Source: JBGTGG01 sp964398945 (GTDB lineage Bacteria; Bacteroidota; Bacteroidia; Cytophagales; Cyclobacteriaceae). Taken from it: a stretch of DNA of 64,000 nucleotides. This document shows positions 35,670 to 44,095 of this stretch, piece after piece; positions within the stretch are counted from its first letter, which is position 1, and each line of letters starts with the position of its first letter. A model generated the notes under the pieces. It saw nothing but the letters and a program-made list of their open reading frames with translations, made no database searches and was not told where the DNA came from. The translations under genes were made by a program, and so were the position numbers. Location: positions 1-64,000 of the forward strand of contig CAYNOT010000005.1 of NCBI GenBank assembly GCA_964398945.1, read 5' to 3'.

Positions 35670-35998
35670 CAATTAATGGTGAAGTTTAACTTCTTGGAGC
35701 ATTCATCTGTACTTATAATAAGTAGGTACTCTCCTCTTTTTAGACCTTGAAATTGCTCCGAATCAAAACTGCCCTCATTTAGGACTTTTCCGTTTTTTTC
35801 ACAGAAAATGAATTTTACTGATTTCTTGTCACCTTTTACCAATGTTACGGTAACCTTCCCATTACTACTCCCCTGGGTTGTATCTTCAGTTTTAAGCGTT
35901 GCCTCTATTTTATTACAGTCATCTTGGAGAGCATTTACCACATCCGCGTTAGACGTAACCCATAAAGGTATGATTAACAGAAATTTGATTATTAGCAT
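35669..35998 (-). CDS. Small secreted protein coupled to the giant adhesin gene
   Basis: 109 residues. The N-terminus is hydrophobic and signal-like (IIKFLLIIPLWVTSNADVVNA), followed by a short beta-rich domain (KVTVTLVKGDKKSVKFIFCE; EGSFDSEQFQGLKRGEYLLI) with three Cys in the mature part. The small domain resembles one of the carboxypeptidase-regulatory or SprB-like sandwich modules, but I cannot name a family. Its TGA overlaps the ATG of the giant protein (TGATG), so translation is coupled. A role in folding or export of the adhesin is inference. Confidence 0.65.
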   Translation of the reverse strand: MLIIKFLLIIPLWVTSNADVVNALQDDCNKIEATLKTEDTTQGSSNGKVTVTLVKGDKKSVKFIFCEKNGKVLNEGSFDSEQFQGLKRGEYLLIISTDECSKKLNFTIN

Positions 35999-36024
35999 AT
36001 CAAGAAATAATCTAAAAAATTACA

Positions 36025-36032
36025 CAAACATA
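36025..36032 (-). promoter_or_regulatory. -7 box before the small-protein/adhesin operon
   Basis: TATGTTTG on the minus strand fits TAnnTTTG exactly, 26 bp before the ATG at 35998. The -33 element is weak. Confidence 0.45.
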
Positions 36033-36165
36033 AATAACATCTAAAAAATTATTGTAACCAAGGCCAAAAACTAAATATCCCGATCACAATCCATTATCAA
36101 AAAATATCGTGTTCAAATTTGCGACTTGCCCCGTCCGGGTATGGTCAGTTTAAAAAATATAGTAC

Positions 36166-36702
36166 TCAGGTGTACTTTCTATTAAAAATTTCACTCAGCA
36201 CAAATGCCTTCTTAACTCCTTCAGGGTCGTTAAAGGCCTCAGAATATTCAGAAAGAACGGTATTTTTTTCGTTATCTTCAAACTCTTGGAACCTTCCGAA
36301 AGTACCGATGGGTTCCAAATTCATAGTTTCTTCTAAGCTAGGGCGCTCAAAAGCCTCTTTTTTGGCCTTTTCATAGGTTTCGTAAATCTTGTCCTGGTTC
36401 TTGTAATCGTAGTTGACGTCTTCTAAATCCTGCTCTTCCTCGTCAATATCGTCATCATAGTTTACATATTGGGTGGTGGGGACAGGCTTGGGTGGGGGTT
36501 GATTAGCCTGCTTCTTACCTTCTGTTATCTCCCGCAACAATTCCTCAAAAGAAAGTGGCTTTTCTGTGGGCTCAGTCTTGGTTTCTGAAAAAGACCGTTC
36601 AGGATCAGCGTCTGGACGTTCCTTGGTTTTTTTAAAAAACCTGTTAAAAACAAAATAGATGATCCCTAAGACCAGGTAGTACCAAATTTTATTTTCGTCC
36701 AT
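36166..36702 (-). CDS. Membrane-anchored acidic protein of unknown function
   Basis: 178 residues from ATG 36702 (18 bp shorter than the open frame). One N-terminal membrane helix (IWYYLVLGIIYFVFNRFF) is followed by a Lys patch and a cytoplasmic, strongly acidic, Pro-rich region (TQYVNYDDDIDEEEQDLEDVNYD), then a helical C-terminus ending in KKAFVLSEIFNRKY. No family recognised; similar short anchored proteins are common in Bacteroidota beside smc or cell-division genes. It is divergent from smc. Confidence 0.65.
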   Translation of the reverse strand: MDENKIWYYLVLGIIYFVFNRFFKKTKERPDADPERSFSETKTEPTEKPLSFEELLREITEGKKQANQPPPKPVPTTQYVNYDDDIDEEEQDLEDVNYDYKNQDKIYETYEKAKKEAFERPSLEETMNLEPIGTFGRFQEFEDNEKNTVLSEYSEAFNDPEGVKKAFVLSEIFNRKYT

Positions 36703-36806
36703 TGCATTCAAATGTAGCAATAAATCCCAATTTCAAGCAAACTGTAAGGCAATAAGCTATCCACTTTCATTGTTGATCCATTGTGCAAACCTTCCTGTTT
36801 TATTTT

Positions 36807-36837
36807 TTGAATTGAGTGGTAGAGAAGGTTATCTTTG
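36807..36837 (+). promoter_or_regulatory. Bacteroidota-type promoter for smc
   Basis: TTG (36807-36809, within TTTTTTG) and TATCTTTG (36830-36837) are 20 bases apart; both boxes match the consensus fully. The ATG of smc is 109 bp downstream. Confidence 0.7.
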
Positions 36838-36946
36838 CCACCTTCTTTTCACTGATAGGTTTGATATTTTGAACAATTGAAGTTCTCAAAATATAGCTTT
36901 AGCGTTTAGAATCTAACTTTTTACATACAACAACTACTATACACGA

Positions 36947-39900
36947 ATGCAACTCTCCAAGCTTGAGATTAAGGGATTTAAAAGTTTTGCCGATAAGGTC
37001 GTTATCAATTTTGATGAAGGAATTACAGGAATCGTGGGCCCGAATGGCTGCGGCAAATCAAATGTGGTGGATGCCATGCGGTGGGTATTGGGGGAGCAAA
37101 AAACAAGTGCCCTTCGCTCCGAGAAAATGGAGAATGTTATTTTCAACGGCTCCAGCCAGCGATCGCCACAACAGATGGCGGAAGTTTCACTGACCATCAA
37201 CAACACAAAAAACATACTTCCAACGGAATATTCGCAGATTACGATTACACGAAGGCTATACCGTTCTGGTGAAAGTGAATATTTATTAAATGGCGTGACC
37301 TGCCGGTTGAAAGACATCACCAACCTCTTTTTGGATACCGGTATTGCGTCCAATACGTATGCTATTATTGAGTTGGGGATGGTGGATGACCTCCTGAATG
37401 ATAAAGACAATAGTCGCAGGGGCTTGTTTGAAGAAGCTGCCGGGATTTCCAAGTTTAAAAAACGCAAGAAGGAAACCCTCCGGAAACTGGAAGACACCGA
37501 TGCTGATTTAGAGCGTGTAGAGGATCTTTTGTTCGAGATCGAGAAAAATATGAAGAGCCTTGAAAAACAGGCCAAACAAACCGAAAACTATTACAAGCTT
37601 AAGGAAGAATACAAAGAGAAGAGCATCGTGCTCGCGAAAGTTGTTGTCAACAAGCAAAAAGAAAAATTCAATTCGTTGAATACACAAATCAGTGATGAGA
37701 ATTTACGCAAAGTATCCTTAACAAAAGAGATAGCCGAGAAGGAAGCACTGATCGAAAAAAACAAAACTGATCTGGTACAAAAAGAAAAAACGCTTTCTTC
37801 CCGCCAGAAATCAATAAACGAATTCGTTGCCAAAATCCGTGACTACGAAAGTGAAAAACAGATCAAGAACGAACGGTTAAAATACCTCAATGATCGTGTG
37901 GAAAACCTGCGCGAACAAATTGATCAGGACAAAAAAAGCAACGAGCGTGCACGTTTCAGCATCCAAAGTCTGGAAACTGAAAAAAATACGGCCGAAGAAA
38001 GCCTGGCTTCCGTAAATGAAAAACTCACGTCCTTAAAAGCGGAGTACGAAGCGCAAAAAAATCAAACCACTTCGCTACAAGCGGAAGTTGACCAACTTCG
38101 CAGCCTCCAAAGGGAAAAACAGGAAGAAAGTTTTCAACTAAAGAAAGCAATTGAAATCCGCGAGATACAAATTTCTTCTTTTAAGCAGGAACTGGAAAGA
38201 AGTGCCACAGATTCAAATGAACAAAGTGCGAGCTTAGAAGAGTTCGAAAATAAAATCGTAGACCTTCAGCAATCCATTAAGCAAAAAAACGAAACGCTTG
38301 AAAGTTTAAAGCAGCAAGAAGAAAATATCCAGCAACGCACAAGCGATCTGGAAAAAACGATTGAGATGATTCGCGAAGAGATGAATTCCGCGAGCCGTAA
38401 ACTGGATGCCCGTCAAAACGAATACAACCTTACCCGTTCATTAGTTGACAATTTAGAAGGCTTTCCGGAAGCCATCAAATTCCTGAAAAAGAAAGTAGGG
38501 AAGAATGCCCCGCTTCTATCGGATATCATTACTTGTCCTGAAGAGTTTAAGGTAGCCATTGAAAATTACCTCGAGCCGTACCTCAACTATTACATTGTTG
38601 ACCATGAGGCGGAAGCGTATGAAGCCATCAATATCCTTAGCGATGCCTCCAAAGGCAAGGCACACTTCTTTATCCTTGACTCCTTCGACCGGTTTGAAGC
38701 AACACCAACCCGCATCTACGATAATGCTTTTCCTGCTACCGAAATTGTAGAGTTCGATCAAAAGTACCGGAAGTTGATGTCGTATATCCTGGATGGTGTT
38801 TACATCTATGAAGGCGACATTAAAAATGTGACGGACGACAGCAATACGTTCATTACCAAGAATGGTAAATTAACGCGTAAGCGCTTTAGTATTTCCGGTG
38901 GTTCTGTTGGGTTGTTTGAAGGAAAGAAAATCGGTCGTGCAAAAAACCTTGAGAAACTTGAGAAAGAAATCAAGACACTTCAAAGCAAAGTTGAAGAGGT
39001 AAAACAAACCTTGTTGGATCGCCAGCGTGAGCTTGAAAAGCTTCGTCAGAATGATTTGCGCCAGCAGATTGAAAGCGCACAAAATGCGATGCGCCAGGTA
39101 ACCGAAGAACATGCCACCATCCGCACCAAGCGCGAACAGTTTTCCCAAATGCTCAGCAATGCCGATATCCGCAAGGAAGATATGCAAGAGAAGATTGAAA
39201 CGTTGCAAAAACAACTTGAAGATATCCAACCAAATTCCGAAAGAGCAAAACAAGAGCTGGAAGAATACGAGAATAAATTCAAAAGCATGGCGGCAGATTT
39301 GGCAATGCAAAACGAACTGTTGAGCCAAAAAGGAACCGCTTACAACGAACAAAATATTTTATTCCACCAACAAGAAAACCGGGTAAAAAGTATTGATCAG
39401 GAAATCCGCCATAAGCAAGAATCAATGGAGCAAAGCGGTAACCGGATTCAACTGAACTCGGAAGAGCAAGGCAAGAACGAAGAAGAAATAAAACAAATCG
39501 TTACCGCTACACAATCAAACGATGAAGTGTTGATTGGCATGTATGAAGAAAAGGGCACGATGGAGCAAGGCTTGAGCGAAGCTGAAAAAGAATACTATGC
39601 TTCCCGTGGTGAAATAGACGAAATCGAAAAAGCGTTGCGGCAGGTTCAACACAACCGCCAAAATATCGATACGATCTTGATGCAATTGCAAACAGAACTA
39701 AGTGAAAGCAAACTGGAACTGAACTCTGTAAAAGAAAGGTTGTCCGTTGAATTTAAAGTTGACTTAGACGAGGTAATCAAACAAAGTTCAGAAGAAGAAG
39801 CAACACTCCTTGCGCAGGAAGACGAAGAAAAACTTCGCAATGAAGTTTCCAGAAAACGCGACCGTCTTGACAACATGGGGCCTATCAACCCGATGGCCAT

Positions 39901-40480
39901 GGAAGCTTATACGGAAATCAAAGAGCGCAATGATTTCATCATAACGCAAAAAGAAGATTTGATCAAAGCAAAAGAGTCGCTTTTGAATACAATCTCTGAA
40001 ATTGAAGTTGTCGCGAGCCAAACCTTTATGGAGGCCTACAACAAAATCAAGGAACACTTTATCACTGTATTCCGGTCACTCTTTAACGAAGGGGATGATT
40101 GTGATCTTCGCCTGGTAGACCCCAACAATCCGCTTGATTCGGAGATTGAAATTATTGCAAAACCAAAAGGAAAACGTCCGTTGACCATCAACCAATTATC
40201 GGGTGGTGAGAAAACATTAACAGCTACTGCCCTGCTCTTCTCCATGTATTTATTGAAGCCGGCACCGTTCTGTATTTTTGATGAAGTGGATGCTCCGCTG
40301 GATGATGCGAACATCGATAAATTCAACAACATCATTCGCAACTTCTCGAAAGAATCCCAGTTTGTTATTGTTACCCATAACAAACGTACCATGAGTTCAA
40401 CCGATGTTATTTATGGAATTACGATGGTAGAAAAAGGAATTTCGAGAGTTGTACCGGTTGACTTGCGGGAGTTGGCGTAA
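36947..40480 (+). CDS. smc: Chromosome segregation protein SMC
   Basis: 1,177 residues, the normal SMC length. The N-terminal ATPase half has Walker A GPNGCGKSN (about 32-40). Long coiled coils (about 170-500 and 670-1020) flank a hinge (about 510-650, with SDIITCPEEFKVAIENYLEP). The C-terminal half has the signature LSGGEKTLTATALLFSMYLL and Walker B FCIFDEVDAPLDDAN. It forms dimers that entrap DNA and compact the chromosome; its partners ScpA/ScpB are not in the window. A full-consensus promoter precedes it. Confidence 0.97.
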   Translation: MQLSKLEIKGFKSFADKVVINFDEGITGIVGPNGCGKSNVVDAMRWVLGEQKTSALRSEKMENVIFNGSSQRSPQQMAEVSLTINNTKNILPTEYSQITITRRLYRSGESEYLLNGVTCRLKDITNLFLDTGIASNTYAIIELGMVDDLLNDKDNSRRGLFEEAAGISKFKKRKKETLRKLEDTDADLERVEDLLFEIEKNMKSLEKQAKQTENYYKLKEEYKEKSIVLAKVVVNKQKEKFNSLNTQISDENLRKVSLTKEIAEKEALIEKNKTDLVQKEKTLSSRQKSINEFVAKIRDYESEKQIKNERLKYLNDRVENLREQIDQDKKSNERARFSIQSLETEKNTAEESLASVNEKLTSLKAEYEAQKNQTTSLQAEVDQLRSLQREKQEESFQLKKAIEIREIQISSFKQELERSATDSNEQSASLEEFENKIVDLQQSIKQKNETLESLKQQEENIQQRTSDLEKTIEMIREEMNSASRKLDARQNEYNLTRSLVDNLEGFPEAIKFLKKKVGKNAPLLSDIITCPEEFKVAIENYLEPYLNYYIVDHEAEAYEAINILSDASKGKAHFFILDSFDRFEATPTRIYDNAFPATEIVEFDQKYRKLMSYILDGVYIYEGDIKNVTDDSNTFITKNGKLTRKRFSISGGSVGLFEGKKIGRAKNLEKLEKEIKTLQSKVEEVKQTLLDRQRELEKLRQNDLRQQIESAQNAMRQVTEEHATIRTKREQFSQMLSNADIRKEDMQEKIETLQKQLEDIQPNSERAKQELEEYENKFKSMAADLAMQNELLSQKGTAYNEQNILFHQQENRVKSIDQEIRHKQESMEQSGNRIQLNSEEQGKNEEEIKQIVTATQSNDEVLIGMYEEKGTMEQGLSEAEKEYYASRGEIDEIEKALRQVQHNRQNIDTILMQLQTELSESKLELNSVKERLSVEFKVDLDEVIKQSSEEEATLLAQEDEEKLRNEVSRKRDRLDNMGPINPMAMEAYTEIKERNDFIITQKEDLIKAKESLLNTISEIEVVASQTFMEAYNKIKEHFITVFRSLFNEGDDCDLRLVDPNNPLDSEIEIIAKPKGKRPLTINQLSGGEKTLTATALLFSMYLLKPAPFCIFDEVDAPLDDANIDKFNNIIRNFSKESQFVIVTHNKRTMSSTDVIYGITMVEKGISRVVPVDLRELA

Positions 40481-40620
40481 TATTAATGTGATGATTGGCT
40501 AATTGCTAATGAAAGAAAATCCGGTGGTTGCAAACCTTTTGTAAGGGATTAGAATATTATTGAAAATTTGAATTCTAAAAATTAGAAATTAGAAATTTTC
40601 CAATCAGTAATTAACCAATC

Positions 40621-42849
40621 ATGGGATCGGACATCATCGATGCAGCGCTGAATTTTATCAACAGTACTTCCAGCCACATCTTCCTTACGGGAAAAGCCGG
40701 GACAGGAAAAACCACATTCCTGAAAAACCTGGCAAGCAAAACCCACAAGCAACTTGCTATCGTTGCGCCTACAGGAATTGCTGCGCTGAATGCAGGAGGT
40801 GTTACGATTCACTCCCAGTTCTTGTTGCCTTTTGGTTCGTTCCTTCCTGATCAATCGTTGCCGGATGGTTTTAATGCAACCGAAAATTTTTACACAGCCT
40901 CTACACTGGCCCATAAGCATCCACTCAATAGTGCTCGAAAACAAGTACTGCGCTCAATTGATCTTTTGGTGATTGATGAAGTTAGTATGCTTCGCGCTGA
41001 TTTGCTGGATGCAATTGACTATCGCCTAAAAGCGGCACGGGGGATTTTCAATCAACGCTTTGGTGGAGTTCAATTGCTGTTGATCGGTGATTTGTTCCAA
41101 CTACCTCCGGTTGTAAAAAGAAACGAGCAGCACATCCTGGAACGGTATTACAAAAGCCAATGGTTTTATGAATCGAAGGCGTTGCTGGAAGAGGGTTTTG
41201 TGTACATCGAATTTGATAAAATCTTCCGGCAAAAGGATGAAGGCTTTATCCGGATATTGAACAACTTACGAAACAATACTGTCGAAAGCGAGGATATCAA
41301 TACGCTGAATTCGCATTTCAAAAGTGAAACAGAAATCGAAAAGTTGGAAGAAGTCATCACGCTCACCACACACAACAACAAAGCGGATGTGATGAACACG
41401 GAGGCGCTTAAAAAACTGAAGGGCCTCTCCTACTTCTTCGATGCAATTATTGAAGGTGATTTTCCGGAGAGTATGTGCCCGGTCCTGCCAAGGCTCGAAC
41501 TCAAGGAAGGTGCACAGATTATGTTTGTTCGAAACGACAACGAGGACCAACTGTATTTTAATGGAAAGATCGCCACGGTAGAAAAAATTTCCGGTGATCA
41601 AATTGAAGTGAAGTTGGCAGAATCAAACACCAAACTTTCTCTTAGACGAGAGAAATGGGAAAATAAAAAATACACGGTCGATACCGAAACAAAAGAACTG
41701 GAAGAAGATGTGATCGGGAGTTTTGAACAGTACCCTGTTAAGCTTGCATGGGCGATCACCATTCACAAAAGCCAGGGACTCACCTTTGATAAAGCGATTA
41801 TTGACGTGCAACAGGCTTTTGCTGACGGACAGGTGTATGTGGCGTTATCAAGGTTGCGGTCGTTGGAGGGGTTAATCTTATGCACGGAAATCAATAAATC
41901 TGTAATCAGCACCGACAAACAGATTGTGACCTTTTCACAAAACAACAATCGTCCTGACCATTTGCTTCAACGGATTACCCAGGAGCAACGCATTTATATA
42001 AGCAAGCTTGTTGAAAAAACGTTTGACTTTTCGGATATCGTAAAAGAAATAAATTATCTATCTGGCAAAAATAAAAAATCGGCCGGTTTCGATGAAACCA
42101 GTATGCAACCTGTATTAAGTCAAATTGCAAACACACTGGAAAAGGAGAAAATCAATACAGCAAAATACCGGTCGCAACTTTTCGGGTTAATAAAAGCAGA
42201 AGACAACGAGCAATTAATGGAGCGGATTGAGAAAGGCAGCGCATACTATCGCTCTATTTTATTGGACAACATCAAAACCTTATTGTTGCATATTCAGGAA
42301 ATGAAGCAACACAAACGCGTAAAGACCTATCTGAATAACCTCTCAGACCTGGATCAGTTGCTAGCCAAAAAATTGGAACAAGTTGATAAATCCATCACGC
42401 TGATCTCAACCATCCTTAGCAACGGAAATGAATTCGATTTTTCTGTACTGGAGAAAAAAAGAAAAGAGGAACGGTCTGCTATATTGGAGGGCATCAAAAA
42501 AGAAATTCCGGATGCGCCTCCATCAAAGAAATCAGGAAGAAAGAAAGACGGCCCCAGCACATTTGATATCACCCTGGAAATGTTCCAATCAGGAATGGAT
42601 GTAGAAACAATTGCCAAAGAGCGTGGACTTGTTCCATCTACTATTGAAGGACATCTCGCCAAAGCCGTTGAATCCGGGAAAATGGAATTATCAAAGTTCA
42701 TGACGGAAGAAGAGTTCGGAGCCATTGGGGGCGCCATTAAGAAAATGGATGACGAAGGATTTACATCAAAAGATGTTTACATTATCCTTGAAGGAAAATT
42801 TAGCTATCCAAAAATTCGTGTGGTGATGGCCCAACTGCTGAAGCAGTGA
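40621..42849 (+). CDS. Pif1/RecD-type DNA helicase with C-terminal HTH domain
   Basis: 742 residues. Superfamily 1B helicase core: Walker A TGKAGTGKTTFL (about 21-32), IVAPTGIAALNAGGVTIHS, Walker B LLVIDEVSMLRADLLD, and motif VI region AWAITIHKSQGLTFDKA then VYVALSRLRSLEGL. Residues 440-640 are a helical extension. Residues 645-742 hold a helix-turn-helix (FQSGMDVETIAKERGLVPSTIEGHLAKAVESG) like that at the C-terminus of RecQ-type helicases. It unwinds DNA 5' to 3' in family members. It follows smc by 140 bp on the same strand. Confidence 0.9.
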   Translation: MGSDIIDAALNFINSTSSHIFLTGKAGTGKTTFLKNLASKTHKQLAIVAPTGIAALNAGGVTIHSQFLLPFGSFLPDQSLPDGFNATENFYTASTLAHKHPLNSARKQVLRSIDLLVIDEVSMLRADLLDAIDYRLKAARGIFNQRFGGVQLLLIGDLFQLPPVVKRNEQHILERYYKSQWFYESKALLEEGFVYIEFDKIFRQKDEGFIRILNNLRNNTVESEDINTLNSHFKSETEIEKLEEVITLTTHNNKADVMNTEALKKLKGLSYFFDAIIEGDFPESMCPVLPRLELKEGAQIMFVRNDNEDQLYFNGKIATVEKISGDQIEVKLAESNTKLSLRREKWENKKYTVDTETKELEEDVIGSFEQYPVKLAWAITIHKSQGLTFDKAIIDVQQAFADGQVYVALSRLRSLEGLILCTEINKSVISTDKQIVTFSQNNNRPDHLLQRITQEQRIYISKLVEKTFDFSDIVKEINYLSGKNKKSAGFDETSMQPVLSQIANTLEKEKINTAKYRSQLFGLIKAEDNEQLMERIEKGSAYYRSILLDNIKTLLLHIQEMKQHKRVKTYLNNLSDLDQLLAKKLEQVDKSITLISTILSNGNEFDFSVLEKKRKEERSAILEGIKKEIPDAPPSKKSGRKKDGPSTFDITLEMFQSGMDVETIAKERGLVPSTIEGHLAKAVESGKMELSKFMTEEEFGAIGGAIKKMDDEGFTSKDVYIILEGKFSYPKIRVVMAQLLKQ

Positions 42850-42889
42850 TTTCTACAACAAGAAAGGCAAGCCTGATAAACAAACAGCC

Positions 42890-43107
42890 CCCAAAGACTC
42901 TTCGCTAACGCTCTGAGTGACGGGCACGCTTCGTCATTCAGAGGGAAGAATAGCCTGTCCCGAGAATCGGGAACCGATGAATCTTTCCAGAAAGCCTTGA
43001 CAATAACGTTGCATTCCCAAAGACTCTTCATTAGCACTCTGAGTGACGAGTGTTGCCCAAAGACTCTTCGCTAACGCTCTGAGTGACGGCACAGCGATGA
43101 GTGACGG
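42890..43107. repeat. Cluster of REP-like repeats
   Basis: Three direct copies of a 33-bp unit beginning CCCAAAGACTCTTC and ending CTCTGAGTGACG lie at 42890-42922, 43016-43048 and 43056-43088; the first and third are identical. An inverted partial copy is at 42932-42951 (CGTCATTCAGAG...AAGAAT), and a fragment (GAGTGACGG) is near 43099. The same kind of sequence (GTCA-TTCAGAG...GAAGAATC) is dispersed in many bacterial phyla. The cluster fills the gap between the convergent helicase and metF genes. Confidence 0.85.
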
Positions 43108-43122
43108 ACGCACATGCCGCTG

Positions 43123-44079
43123 TTAAAATAATTCCTTTGCAATCCGATAAATCGGATCGGACTTTCCCATCGAATAAAAATGGATGGAAGGCGCGCCAAA
43201 CTTGATCAACTCCTTCGACTGCTGGGTTGTCCATTCTATACCGACCTCTTTCACCGCTGTATTATCCCTGCATTTTTCCACGGCATCTGATAGTCCTTCA
43301 GGAAGGTCGATATGAAAAATGGTTGGTAGAATACTGGTCTGTGATTTGGTTGTAATGGGTTTTATACCCGGAATGATGGGTACATCAATACCATTGTCGC
43401 GGCATTCAGCCACGAAGTCAAAATATTTTTTGTTGTCAAAAAACATTTGCGTAACAATGTATTCAGCACCCAGTTCAATTTTATGTTTTAAGTATTTCAA
43501 ATCTGTTTTCAGGTTTGGCGCTGCAAAATGTTTCTCCGGATAGCCCGCAACGCCAATAGAGAAATTAGTCGGGGTAGCATTCAGCAAATCCTCATCAATA
43601 AATTTTCCATGGTTCATGTTAACGATCTGTTCGATCAACTCCGATGCAAAACGATTGCCATCCGGTTCGGCTGTAAACCTTCCTTCATTCTTGATACCAT
43701 CACCCTGTAAGGCCAACACATTATCAATCCCAAGAAAACTTAAATCGATCAATGCATTCTCGGTTTCTTCCTTGTTAAAACCCCCACAGATAATATGTGG
43801 TACCGTATCAACCTTGTAATGATTTTGAATGGCCGCACATATCCCAACCGTACCGGGGCGTTTGCGCGTAGATCGCTTTTCCAACAATCCATTCTCCCGC
43901 TTTTTATAAACATACTCTTCCCGATGGTACGTTACATCAACAAAAGCAGGTTTGAATTCCATCAACGGATCCAGGTTGTCAAACAAGGTACGGATATTCT
44001 GTCCTTTTAAAGGTGGTAAGATTTCAATGGTAAAAAGTGTTTTACCATTTGCTCGTTTTAAATGATCTATAACTTTCAT
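43123..44079 (-). CDS. metF: Methylenetetrahydrofolate reductase
   Basis: 318 residues with the MetF TIM-barrel signatures: FTIEILPPL near the start, FVDVTYH, LALQGDG, SIGVAGYPEKHFAAPN, KIELGAEYIVTQMFFDN, and PIIPGIKPIT. It reduces 5,10-methylene-THF to 5-methyl-THF with FAD, feeding the MetH gene pair just upstream (16-bp gap), so this is a methionine operon. The riboswitch upstream of the first MetH gene would control all three genes. The C-terminus (SIHFYSMGKSDPIYRIAKEL) is typical. Confidence 0.96.
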   Translation of the reverse strand: MKVIDHLKRANGKTLFTIEILPPLKGQNIRTLFDNLDPLMEFKPAFVDVTYHREEYVYKKRENGLLEKRSTRKRPGTVGICAAIQNHYKVDTVPHIICGGFNKEETENALIDLSFLGIDNVLALQGDGIKNEGRFTAEPDGNRFASELIEQIVNMNHGKFIDEDLLNATPTNFSIGVAGYPEKHFAAPNLKTDLKYLKHKIELGAEYIVTQMFFDNKKYFDFVAECRDNGIDVPIIPGIKPITTKSQTSILPTIFHIDLPEGLSDAVEKCRDNTAVKEVGIEWTTQQSKELIKFGAPSIHFYSMGKSDPIYRIAKELF

Positions 44080-44095
44080 GTGCTTCTAAATAAAT

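Noticed and set aside
42890..43107. CRISPR array
   Set aside because: The repeat spacing is irregular, one copy is inverted and the unit resembles known REP sequences.
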